A DNA stretch of 64,000 nucleotides. It comes from Sphagnum compactum (lineage: Eukaryota; Bryophyta; Sphagnopsida; Sphagnales). This document shows positions 36,864 to 48,500 of this stretch, piece after piece. Numbering within the stretch: position 1 is the first letter of the stretch; each line of letters begins with the position of its first letter. The DNA is taken from NCBI GenBank assembly GCA_965153455.1, contig OZ234501.1, positions 15,240,855 through 15,304,854 on the forward strand. The letters are read 5' to 3'. Under the pieces are notes generated by a model, which was given only the letters and a program-made list of their open reading frames with translations, had not been told where the DNA came from and searched no databases. The position numbers and the translations under genes were made by a program.

Positions 36864-38074
36864 CCTTGGGGCTGATTTCAACTTTTCCACCAATAGGATT
36901 ACTTGATTTGGGTTGAACATCGGCCCTGACTTTTAGTGGAAAGGGGGCCTTAGTAGTCATGTCCCAATGACTGGAGAAAAAACGAGCGTATTTAAGTAAT
37001 GGCCACTCCTTGGGACTTATTAGATTGAGGTCCCACCTCGAACAGAGAGGAGAGCCCCCAAGAGGGTGCCCAATGTTCACAAAGTCCCTTTTGGAGGACT
37101 TCCCCCTTTTACCTTCACAAATCATGTTCCCTTATTCCTTTCACTATTATGTAGATCTTGGGTGTTTTAAGTATAGAAGAAGGGTCTATCAGCAGACCTT
37201 TCCAAATTTGAGATTTTGTAAAACATAATTCCCACCCACAAGTCAATTATGTGTTATCACAAGTTCATCATTTCTCACAGAAAACTTGGTTAGGTTTTAC
37301 ACAAAAAAAAATTTGCATTCCATAGGGATGTCAGTTGTGACACATAAGGCATACCAAGCCCCAATCTTGGAGTAGAGTCCACTCTTGAAATACATGCACT
37401 ACAAATATTTGTAAAGGTACTTACCAAAAAAAAAAATCCACTAAGTAAGCTATAAATCTAAATGCCAAGGTTGCCCATATTAGGTATAAATTTAGTGCAT
37501 CCTATCAACGTAATATTAGTCTCTTGGCAACTTCAACACATGTCTATTGAATAATTGATTAATTAAAAAAAATTGATTTCAACAAATGGAATTTTCTTAA
37601 GATTCAATATTTTCCTTCACAAGTTTTTCTGAAAATTTCAACATTCTGAAAATAATATAATTAATGTAATGTCAAAGCTACCAACGTAGTAGGGTATTGG
37701 GTTATTCTTCCACTTATCAGACAACATCTTGTACACATTGTTGTTTACATTATCTTCAAATACATGTTATAGGTGAAAGACACAACCTTGGCATGCTAGG
37801 TCACATAGAAACTTACTATGGATGAACTATGAAATTACAAAAAATGGCAATTTACACATCCACACATTACTATAGTTTAATGGTTTTAAAAATCCCAACA
37901 CACTCATATAAACATTACATGATGATAAGAATTTTTGAAAAAACAAAAATTAATTATTTAAACATCCATACAACATGAAGCCCCTTGATATAGACAACAA
38001 AAGCTTTCTTGAACCATTCCAAAATGACATCATAATTTAATGAATATATGTAATCGACACATATGCAATGCATT
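36864..38074. other. AT-rich intergenic region
   Basis: No gene or clear repeat is recognised. The first 250 bp are moderately GC-rich (GGTGGAAAAG, GGCCCTGAC) and could be older element sequence. The rest is AT-rich with random-looking ORFs. Confidence 0.5.
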
Positions 38075-38209
38075 ACATATAGTAAAGGACGTTGTGGTCG
38101 TGAAGCTTTTTGTGAAGCTTTTTCCATCCATCCATCCGTCCCATCATCCATCCAGTCCAGCTGAAGGTATTCTGTGACTCCCCATCCTCCTCCTGTTGTA
38201 GTAGCCACC
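38075..38209. repeat. Dispersed direct repeat, copy 1
   Basis: It holds ACATATAGTAAAGGAC, GTGGTCGTGAAGCTTTTT, the CCATCCATCCGTCCCATCATCCATCCAG block (given as parts) and GACTCCCCATCCTCCTC. It matches 39813-39936 in full and 40853-40910 in its last third. Confidence 0.88.
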
Positions 38210-38334
38210 TAAGTCTGCGCCCAAGTTTATCTGTTTATTATTACAGTTTGGCTAACAATTCATCAGGAGAAGGAGTGACCACGCTGGCTGGCAATTCATC
38301 AAGAGAAGGAATGCCCGTGGTCAGTTCCTCCAGC

Positions 38335-38671
38335 CATCTTGGATGTTGGAGAGCTTCAAATTGCGCTTCTTGAGTGTGCAATGGAGTATGAATTGAAGGT
38401 CAGTAGTGCACTGCTCTGCCTTCTTCTCCTACAGGGCCTTTTGAGTCACTTTTCCAGTTTGGAACTTTCAATGCCTTCCACGCAATGGAAGCATATTGTT
38501 GCTCTGACAATAATTGGGGTTAAAATAATCACCAAATAGCAGGTCTACAGTTGACATTCTTTTGTGATATTGTTGTAGAGAATTGAGACAAAAATAAAAA
38601 TGCAGGAGTTGAAATTTCACGGCCGAGAAATTGAACATCAAAAGCTTGAACAGCAGCCATGTGTAGAGAAG
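38335..38671 (+). pseudogene. Possible captured exon pair of unknown origin
   Basis: A coding-like stretch LDVGELQIALLECAMEYE ends at a GTCAGT donor (about 38400). After an acceptor (AAAAATGCAG) at about 38605 a second stretch FHGREIEHQKLEQQ follows, ending at a GTATTT donor. The two are charged and helical and could be one coiled coil. No family is recognised and no start or stop is seen, so this is a weak call. Confidence 0.3.
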
Positions 38672-39073
38672 TTTGCAGAGGTATTTGCAGTTCTTTCTAC
38701 ATCTTTACATTTGGGCAATGAGCTACACCCAAGTTGATTTTCCAGTACGATGTTTCTCAGGTCTTTTTTCTACAAAGATTCAAGTCATTACAGATTACAC
38801 CCTAACACTAAATCTCTTGCAATTTACATGAGAGATTATAGCAACAAGGTGATTTGCAGCAAACAAGTCTGCATTCCGAGCCCTTCTCCGCTTTGTCTTC
38901 TACTGGACCGAATTTATGAGTTATTCTTCAGCTTCTTTCCCTTATCGGCATCCATAATCTTGCAGTCCCCTTCTCACTAGAAATTAATGCCGACGAAGAA
39001 TTGTCAACGCTGCATTTTGATGGAGTAGTACATCAGTATACCACCATGCTCTAGTTATTAACAATGTTGGACA

Positions 39074-39651
39074 ATGCAAGGATGCGATGGCTCAATACTA
39101 CTCGACCCCACCGCAACTAACCCCATGCTGGAAAAAACGGTAACCCCTAATTTGACAATGAGAGGGTACGAAGTCATCGATCAAACCAAGGCTGCCCTTG
39201 AGCAGGTGTGCCCAAATACGGTGTCGTGCGCTGAGATTGTTGCTCTTGCTAGCCGGGATGCCACTGTTCTGGTAAGAAGAGTTTCCAGCTCTACACAATG
39301 CCAACTTTAGAGATTGCCTTTTCTTTTACAGTTTCCTTAACATTTTTGCAAGCAAGATTTTTTTTAGCAAAGTGAAATACAATTGGATTAGAGGCGAATT
39401 GTGGGTCCAGTGCTGTGAGCCGACTACAACACAATGATCTTGAAAAACTAAACTGGTAGTTAAAAATTGTTTGCAGACAAGATTGAACAATCAAGGCATA
39501 GAGTTTATGCCAACGGGGCGGTTTGACAGGTTAGTATCAAGCGCTGCCAAGGCCACCGCCTTGATTGTGTCTTCACAATCCAATGCCCAACAATTGACTC
39601 AACAATTTGAACAGCAGGGTTTTACTCAGGACGAGATGATCACTCTCTCAG
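39074..39651 (+). pseudogene. Class III peroxidase fragment (two internal exons)
   Basis: Fragment 1 (39074-39271) reads [10 protein letters not shown] ... [19 protein letters not shown] and ends in a GT donor. Fragment 2 (39477-39651) follows an AG acceptor and reads PTGRFDRLVSSAA ... DEMITLSG, again with a GT donor. These match the middle exons of secreted plant class III peroxidases. The first exon with the distal-haem RLHFHDCF motif and the last exon with the proximal-haem His (AHTIG) are absent. The RRDG part of the usual PTGRRDG motif is altered to RFDR. It is a truncated copy with exon-intron structure kept, so it came from DNA rather than from mRNA. Confidence 0.85.
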
Positions 39652-39812
39652 GTATCCCTTTGAATCTTTTTGATCAGTTTGATTCAATTACACTGTAATG
39701 ACTTGGTTTATAGAAGGATGATGACATGACAATTTGATCAAAGTCTTACCTTGGTGTTGAACAAGCTGGGCACTGAAAAAACAGTCATTGTTATAATAAC
39801 ACTTCTGTCGTT

Positions 39813-39936
39813 ACATATAGTAAAGGATGTCGTGGTCGTGAAGCTTTTTCCATCCATCCATCCGTCCCATCATCCATCCAGTCTAGTTGAAGGTATTTTA
39901 TGACTCCCCATCCTCCTCTTGCTGCAACAGCCACCC
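39813..39936. repeat. Dispersed direct repeat, copy 2
   Basis: Same orientation as 38075-38209 and about 1.74 kb downstream. Together they flank the peroxidase fragments. It lacks one GTGAAGCTTTTT duplication present in copy 1. Confidence 0.88.
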
Positions 39937-40852
39937 ATTCTCCCCTTTCTTCATCTTCTCCAATTCAGCCTGTTTCGAGCTCATGACTTTTTCAGTGGCT
40001 GTAGTTGTGAATGTTTGTTGATAGCGAAAGGAATTTGCTTCTGTATCCTTGCATTTGGTGAAGCAGGAATGAGAAATTAGAGGTTCAGTGTTAAGTGAGA
40101 CAATTGTTAAGCAACTTTGAAACAGTTAGTGTGTGGTATTCCCCATGTAGTGTTGTAATAGTGATAGTGGGCTATTGTATTGTGTTATGAGTCTTCCGAA
40201 TGTGGGGTTATGAACTAGGACATAGTTTTTTGTGAATTTGGCCAAAGTAGGTTGTTTTAAAAGTTGTTATGGTGGGGGGGGGGGCATGAGCAGCAGCTGT
40301 TGCAAAATCAAGTGGCATTCAATCAAATGTGACAATGAGCAGCACTTTGCCAGCAGCAACATCAGCCCACACCAAAAGAAAACTACCCAGATGGTGGTTC
40401 ACCATCTCTAGCAATAAGTATTCTTCTATGCTCTTGCATAGGGTTCTCATGGTCAGGTTGGATTTTGAGAGCTTTTCAGGAAGTTTGATTTTCAATGGTT
40501 GTGCTATGTGCTATCCTTTGTAAGCTGTGGAATATAATCTTATCATCACATTAGCATACACATGAAGTATTTTCATCAGTCTTTCTGGGTACATGTTTGC
40601 TTGACTTAAGGTCTCTACCCAATGTGGCTTTCATGCAGTACACAACATTGCAATTGTGTTTGAAGGGGAATGCATTATGCCTCAAATGAAAGAGCTTGCT
40701 CCTATGTTACCTCATATGGTCCTGGCAATGCCCTGCTGATGCTTTCATTTAGAGTAGCCCCCAAGCAATAAATATTTTCTCCCTGAAACGTTGCAAATAA
40801 GATAGAGAGGCCATCCTAACAGAAGCATGAGAGCGATCATTAAGATCCGACC

Positions 40853-40910
40853 CAGTGGATGTTGAAGGTATATTCTGAGACTCCCCATCCTCCTATTGCT
40901 GCAACAGCAA
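40853..40910. repeat. Dispersed direct repeat, copy 3 (partial)
   Basis: Only the 3' third is present: GTTGAAGGTAT, GACTCCCCATCCTCCT and TTGCTGCAACAGC. It leads directly into the Helitron-related region. Confidence 0.75.
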
Positions 40911-41153
40911 TCTCCTTCTTCTTCTTGGGAACGAAAACGTCATCGTAATCAACGCTACCCATGTTGCTGTGATGACGCCTGTGAGAATATTTCCAAGAGA
41001 AAATACGGCACCAGCAGATAAGAATGAAGGAGAAAAAGCCTCCCCCCCAAGATTTTGATATCAATATCAGCAACAAACCCAACATGTATTCTCCACAATG
41101 CCCGAAGACATACAAGAACATATGCGTGCACTCATTGCGCAACATGGTAGTGC

Positions 41154-41700
41154 TTTGGTAGTTTTGGCGGCCCTTCGATAACACCCAGAGGCTCAACAGA
41201 ATGATGAGCAAACTGACTCTTTGAAAAAACATGTTCCACATATTAATGCTCCAGCAGAATTCAATCAAGACACGTTGAAATCTACACATGAACATTGCAA
41301 TCGCCTGGAGAAAGAACGGCGTGCCAGGCAACGTACAGAGTCGACCGGGCCATCTGAAACGCCATAAGAGCGAAGTAATCGTGTGTGTCGAGAACAACGA
41401 ACCATACAACAAGTAGCAGCACGTGTTTGGCAACTTTGGTGGCCCTTCGACAGCACCTAGAAGTTCAGTAGAATGACGAGCAAACTGACTTTTTGGAAAA
41501 TCCTGTTCCACATATTAATGTTCCAGCAGAATTCAATCAAGACACGTCGAAATCTGCACGTGAACATTGCAATCGCCTTGCAGAGAGAACGACGTGCCAG
41601 ACAACGTACAAAGTCGGCCGGGCCATCTAAAACGCCACAAGAGCGAAGTAATCGTTTGTGTCGAGAATGACGAACCGTACAATAAGCAGCAGCATGTGCA
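41154..41700. repeat. Tandem duplication, period 272 bp
   Basis: GGCCCTTCGA at 41169 recurs at 41441. TTCCACATATTAATG, CAGCAGAATTCAATCAAGAC and GAGCGAAGTAATCGT occur in both copies. The duplicated segment is the Arg-rich part upstream of the Helitron helicase. Confidence 0.9.
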
Positions 41701-43532
41701 CACCCTTCTCTTGGCAATGTTGCATTGCAATTGGACGACAGCTGCGTGACATGTTTGCCTCCATGCTGATGTTTTGTGAGGTGACGAATCCCAGACACCT
41801 ATGGGATGCACATTGGGAGTCTTTGAGCGATGACATTGAGGCAATGACACGTCGCGAACGTGATGATCTAGCTATTACCCTTTCTGAGGATGCGTTAAAG
41901 GATCGTGCATTATATGAGATCGATTAGGTTCCCATCTGCAACGGACACCGCCTGGAAGATTTTCCAACGCTTCCCAAGTCTAATTACGTCCTTCTTGTTC
42001 ATGGAGGAAATCGATTGGTCCAAGAAGAGCTGGCTTTTGATCAACATTCATTGACCATAGATGCAGACGATGCAGAAGATAGGTTCAATGATGATCAGTG
42101 CAACGCAAAGGAAACTATTTTGAATGTCGTGACAAACAAACATGGCAAACTGTTCTTTGTGTATGGCAGTGGTGGAACCAGCAAAACTTTTGTTTGGACA
42201 ACGTTTCTATCCCGTTTACGAGGGCAAGGAAAATTTGTGCTTACAGTTGCCTCATCAAGAGTTGCATCTTTGCTACTTCTAGGCGGCAAAACTGCCCATT
42301 CAAGATTCAAGATTTCGATTGATCCGCACGATGAGTCGACTTGCAACATCACACAACAGATGAAAGTGGTCGAGTTGGTGCGTAAAGTTGATCTGATCAT
42401 TTGGGATGAGGCACCGATGATGCATCGCCGAGCTTTCGAAGCTGTTGATCGGACCCTGCGTGATTTGATGCAATTGGACGATGCACAGGCAACCGAGAAG
42501 ATCTTTGGTGGGAAAATCGTGGTCCTTAGTGGGGATTTTCGACAAATCCTACCTATTGTTCCCAAGGGAGGACGAGAAGACATTGTTAGTGTATCGTTGC
42601 CTTGATCGCATCTTTGGCAACATGTTACAATTCTTTGTCTTCATATCAACATGCGAGTCATGGCAACCAATTCTGAAGAGCAGCGAAAGTTTGCCAAATG
42701 GGTGTTGAATGTTGGAGACGACAGTCTTCCTGCCATTGTAGAAGAAGGTGTCAATCTAGATTGGATCAAGATTCCGTCCCATATGAGGCTGCTAGCAAAA
42801 GATTGCAGCTTAAGAGGATTAATCCGAACCATCTATCCGGATCACCAACGCCACTTTGGAGATGCCATGTATCTTATGCAACGCAGCATTATGGCCCCCA
42901 AAAATACTGACGTTGATGAAGTCAAGAATGCAATTCTTGAATCGCTATCTAAAGAATTGCACACGTACCTGAGCGCAGATTCTTTGGCTCTGACAAAAGA
43001 AGGTGCAAGTGCTGCTGCAGGAATTTCAATGGATTCATTCTATTCGGTGGAATTTCTGAACACTTTACAATTCAGCGGTATCGCAAATCATAAGCTGGAA
43101 CTCAAAGTGGGTGTGCCAATCCTTTTGTTGCGCAATCTCAATCAATAAATAGGATTGTGCAATGGTACGAGGTTGATTGTTAAGAGATTGGGTTAGCGTG
43201 TCATTGAAGCGGAGATCATCACAGGGAACAATGTCGGCAAACGTGTGTTCATACCCCGCATCATCATGTCCCCCTCCGGGACTGATTGGCCATTTGTTTT
43301 GCGTCGTCGTCAATTTCTTGTTCAAGTGGCATTTGCGATGACAATCAACAAGAGTCAAGGTCAGACATTGAACAACGTTGGGGTATATTTGCCGTCTTTA
43401 GTCTTTTCCCATGGTCAACTGTATGTTGCTATCGCACGGGTCACAAGCAGTGTAAACATTAAGATTTTCAGCAGCCAAGGTCCCGATTGATACATGCGAA
43501 ATGTGGTATATAGTAAGGTTTTGGAAATGTAG
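41700..43532 (+). pseudogene. PIF1-like helicase of a Helitron, with in-frame stops
   Basis: One reading frame can be followed throughout, but stops interrupt it at 41925, 42603, 43146, about 43191 and 43488. Recognisable blocks: LRDMFASMLMFCEV, WESLSDDIEAM, Walker A VYGSGGTSKTFVW (the Gly before Lys is Ser), Walker B LIIWDEAPMMH, VLSGDFRQILPIV, INKSQGQTLNNVG, LYVAIARV and, after the last stop, RNVVYSKVL. These are the plant Helitron RepHel helicase motifs in the usual order. The nuclease half is missing. It is dead by both stops and the Walker A change. Confidence 0.92.
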
Positions 43533-43607
43533 TTTGTAGTTGTAATTTTGTAATATGTACCGTCAAATACACACACACTTGTGCATTAGGCACAGGGTTC
43601 AAACTAG

Positions 43608-45571
43608 TCATGTTGTAAAACAAATGCTACTACATTGAAAAAGGTATGCAAGTATGGCTTCCTTCAACCTTTAGTCAATGAAACCCATTTTGACATTGAA
43701 ATTGGATTATTACACATAAACAATTTGACAAATGGTTAAATAATGCAAATCCATGTATATTTTCAGCCTTGAAATGTAATCACAATTCAAAATTTAAAGC
43801 AACTTCTAGCAAAAAAGTTATTTAAGTAAGTTATTATATCATAGATTACATCATAAAAATATTTATTTACATTCACACATGTATTTTATTTTCTTTTACA
43901 AATTGCAATATAAAAAATTAAAACCATAAATGAAAACCCAAATTGTAACTATGATTTGATTTACAAAAATCAACGTCCATTCATATGTTGTTTGAATATA
44001 AGCAGAAGCCAACAAAACTTATTAGACATTAGAAATAGTTAATTAATTACTTGTTGAACTACAATGAAACTAATGACAATTTCGAAACATTAATCAGAGT
44101 TGACATAAATTCATCAAATTTGTAATATATCATACACAATTTTAAGGTCAAATACGATAAAAGACTTAACACTTTTGATTATTTATGTTCATATGAATTC
44201 TTTGGTAAGATAAACAAAATCAACATCCATTGCCATACATTTCATGATGAACATTCCAAACCCAACACCTGTAACCTTTATGAATGTAAAATACCAAAAA
44301 ATAAAATTAAAAGAAATTACATAATATCGTCATATAAGAACGACCTCAAAACTATACTCGAGAAATATGCATTTTATTTACGCCATGAGGTACAATTTTA
44401 ATACAAAAAAAGATTTTACTAGATATTGGGAAATGGCCTTAATAATTTGTAGCTAATATTTTTTGATTTCAAAAAAAAAAAAAAAAAAACAACATCTTGG
44501 ACAAATTCAAAGAATAAAAAGATGTAGATAGATTATTGGCATAATTGCTATTAAAAATTAATCGAAAAAACCAGCAGAAAATCAATAATGCATCATCTTT
44601 ATGACATTGAAATTGAAAACAAATTCCAAAAAAACATTTATGATATAAAAGAATAAAACAACAGGTTGTGATTGGACATCGCAAGCTTGTAATATGGCAA
44701 TGTTTATTTTTTCATCCATGGAGGTGCTTGTTTCTCGTAGTCATCCATTGTAGCCTTATCTTTTGTTGACAAATCATAATGGCCAAAGGGGCAGTGGCTC
44801 GGGTAGGTACGAGAGGGGTACCAGGTTGCAACCTACCGGGTATGGATAGGCATGCCGTTGGCAAGCGAATAGGAAATTGACACGTCATCAAGCGACGTCC
44901 AAACTCTGCATACGGCCAAATAGTAAAAAGGAAATAGACACGGATAAAACACCATGAACGCCGTACTTTAATTCGTATATACACGTATCACCTCGGGTAT
45001 ATACGTACATACATACATACATACATACATACGTTTCACTGGTTGCGTGTAAAGTCGCACACCCAAAGTCTCCTTTTCTTTCCTTTTTTCTGTTTTCTGT
45101 TGGGTACCTATTTTTGCATCTGCGCTGTTGAGCGCAATCATCAAATGTTGGTGTTGGCGGAAAGTTGGATCTGCTTTCTTGCGGAAGGAAACTGATGAGT
45201 GAGAGAGAGAGATCTGTTAGCCAGAAAGATTTTTCTGAAAAACATCATCAGGTAAAGTAAAGTACCTTTGGCTTTTGTGAAGGAATGTTTGTTGTTATTA
45301 TTGCATTTTCTCTTTTTTTTCTTTAGAGGAAAAGAGCTTCTGGAATGTGATTTTAATAACAATTTTTGTGCAAGAATTGATGATTTTTTGTTTGTTTGTG
45401 TGTTTTTTTTTTGGGATGGTTGTTTCTCCGATTTGGATTTCAGATCGTAGAGAAAAAAAAGTGTTGGTAGGAATGACGAATTTTAGGGCTGAAAGGAGAG
45501 CGTTCTGTATGTGATTTTTTTGGGGTAGGATTGGAAGTAGAGAGAGCGCACTCTGCATGGGGGCGTGAAGG
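43608..45571. other. AT-rich intergenic region and SUN gene 5' flank
   Basis: AT-rich to about 44700, then a mixed region with a CATA microsatellite at 45007-45035. The SUN gene promoter and leader should lie in roughly the last 500 bp (GAGAGAGAGA at 45200). No gene is seen. Confidence 0.6.
45007..45035. repeat. CATA microsatellite
   Basis: About seven tandem CATA units (TACATACATACATAC type) flanked by TATACGTA. A simple repeat. Confidence 0.9.
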
Positions 45572-48500
45572 ATGCAGAAGCGAACTGGAAGATCCAGACA
45601 CAGGGGAAGGAGAAGAGTGGGGCGGCGGGGGGGCACGGTTTCCAAGCTGCGTCTCTGCTACGGGGTGCCATGTGCGGTGATACTTCTGGTGTGGTGTCTG
45701 TTTCTGTTGCTCAACCCGACTTTCAGCCATCGCGACGACGATCACAATTCCCTAGGTACATTGTACATTTTCCCCTCCTCCTTGTTCCTTGTCATGTTTC
45801 TGATGCAGGAGGCAGCATCGCATCAATCTCCCTCTCCTGATGGCTACAACTTGTTGCCACAATGCAAGTGCTCGTGCGTGCACGCCAGATCTTACCGATC
45901 GTCGTCTCCAGCTATGATCAGGGTTGCCCCTAGGGGATTTCAATTCCTCGGGGGTGCATGTGATGCTAGATGTTTCCACGCTACAGAGCAATTGGTTTTT
46001 AGTCCAAGATCTGGGAATCTAGGGTTACAATGCAGCTGGATCTGAGGTTTCAAGATCAGATGCCATTTGACTAAATGAATATTCAATTGGCATCAGCATC
46101 AGGAAGAAGCATTGAATCAATCTCCCTCTCTGATGGCTACAACTCATTGCCACATTGCGAGGTGCTTGTGTGCACCCAGCCTTGTTTAGGTGCATGCACA
46201 CCAGATCTTATTGATCATGGTCTCCAGCTATGATCAGAGTTGACCCTAGGGGATTTCAAGTCCTCAGGGGTGCATGCGAGGCCAGATGTTTCCATGCTAC
46301 AAAGCAATTGGTTTTGAGTCCAAGATCTGGGAATCTAGGGTTATGATGTAGCTGGATCTGAGGTTTCAAGATCAGATGCTATTTGAGTAAATGAATATTC
46401 AATCAGCATCTGGATCAAGTGATAAGGTGGCATTGATGGACTTTGTCATTCTTTTATATATCTGTAATGCACAGTACGTCAGGCTTCTAATTCATTGTCA
46501 ACTGTGTAGCAATTTGTGACCATTTGTTTAAGTGTAGGAAGTGTCCTGAGTCTTGTTTCACAACCTGTGAGCAGTGTTCCCTCTTGGTTTGCCACAATTT
46601 CTGCATGTATTGTGAAGTTGCACATGATGCTACCAGTGGTTTTAAAGCTTCATCCCTACCCTGGTGACAGCTGTCATTCTGGTCCATTGTTTTTTGGAAA
46701 CGTTTTTGGTCTCTTGTCTCTCAATGGTTGTATGCAGCTGATTTGGTGGTTCTCATGGTGTTTGATGTGGCTCTTTAGTGATAGGTAAAGAGTGCATTGG
46801 CTTGTGCAGGTGCTGAGATTCATGTAGAGATCAAGGAACAATTGGGATTGGATAAGCACAAGGATGTGAATGAGCAGCAGCTGGATGGTTCAGCTGGTGG
46901 ATCTCAGCAGTGTCCATGCCCTGAACAGGATGACTCCAGCTATGATGGATGCACCATTGACCAGGAAGAAAATGAAAGCAGGCTGCATTCGTTTTCCGAA
47001 GGGGACAAACCGGAGCTTGAAATCACCTCTTCAGAGATCCAGGATGAAGAAGTTAGAAGTGGGCAGTTACAGATTCCTGAAACCAAAGAGGCAGGTGGTC
47101 AGGAGTTGGATGGAACTCAACTCCTCTTTACAGCAGAGTCGGAATGTGTGAAGTCTGATCAAGTTGCATGTGGCACAGTAGGATCTGGAGTAGCTGGTGA
47201 CAGTAGTGTTTCATCAAGAAGCACTGCTGATGTGTCCCTCAAGGAGGATGTAGCTCCTCATAGCAGTGAGGAAGAATTCACTGAATTGACTTGCACTGTT
47301 GATATCAAGGAAGGTTGCCAAGAGGATGTCAAAGAAGTTCTTGAGAGAACTACTGAATCTCTGGATGTTGCAGCTGGTGGTAGCACCAAGCTTTGTCTAG
47401 TTGGGGACTCAGGTGGGGCTGATTGCCACCTTCAAGGCAGTGATGGAAAGACAATGAGTCCTCTATGCTCAAAGGTTTCCAAGTCAAGTGAAGGGATGTC
47501 ATGTGCTGATGATAGCACAATCATAAACAGGATATGGGAATTGTGTGATCTGGGCAAGGATGCAGCTTCCAGAAAGTCAAGTTCTGTAGAGGCAGACCCA
47601 TTCCTGCTTTGCCTTCGTGATACCCTGACTGGGACAGTCACTTGTGAACCTCTGTGCAGCTTATCATCAAGGACCAGAATGACTAGGTCTGGGTCTGGAG
47701 GCTGCCTTTGTGGGCCCTCACTTTTGGAGCTTATTATGAACAGGCCTGGAGGAGGTCTTGATCTCTACTCAGGGAGCCATGATCTCTCAAAGCATTCCCT
47801 AAGTGTCTCTCAACCAGAGGTGTCAACACTCAGTGGTACTTCTGAAACTGGAAGTTTGCAAACTTCTGAAGATGAAACTGCTGTGAGTACCACCCTTGAT
47901 GAACGTGGAAGAGTGGTAACTGAAGTCTCTGCGTATATTCATGTTGAGGAACAGGCAGTCGTCAATAAGAGTTGGGTGGAGACTCAAGAACAACCTGTGG
48001 CACAAGAGGTTGTTAGACCTGCTCGTGCAGGTCACCTTGTCAGCCTTGATGAATACAAGAGATCAGTGATTGACAAAAAGCAAGGGCAACTTGATGTAGC
48101 TGGAAATGCTGGTACCATCCATATCCGACACCAGACTCGTGATAGTGGATATAACTATGCAGATATTGCACATGGTGCAAAACTTGTTGCAAGTAATAAG
48201 GAAGCCAAAGGGGCAGGGCACATTCTTATTGCAGACAAAGATAAGTACTTGCGAAACCCATGTAGTGCAGAGGATAAGTTTGTCGTTGTTGAACTCTCAG
48301 AGGAGACCTTAGTGGACTCTATAGTAATTGCTAATTATGAGTTTCACTCATCAAATGTAAAAGAGCTTGAACTTTTAGGTAGCTTAGATGTTTGCCCCAC
48401 TGAGGACTGGATGTCTCTTGGCAAGTTTGAAGCTGAAAATGTTCGCCATGCTCAGAGATTCATGTTGGCAGAGCCAAAATGGGTACGGTGTTTGATGTTG

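Larger units (their letters stand above)
41103..43607 (+). mobile_element. Helitron remnant with candidate 3' terminus; 5' end not located
   Basis: It contains an upstream Arg-rich region (RRARQRTKSAGPSKTPQERS), the helicase pseudogene, and at 43580-43607 a Helitron-type end. The end is a 5-bp stem TGTGC/GCACA with 5-nt loop, 9 nt, then CTAG followed by T, as expected for insertion between A and T. The stem is shorter than in many Helitrons. The Rep (HUH nuclease) part and the 5' TC end were not found. Confidence 0.6.
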
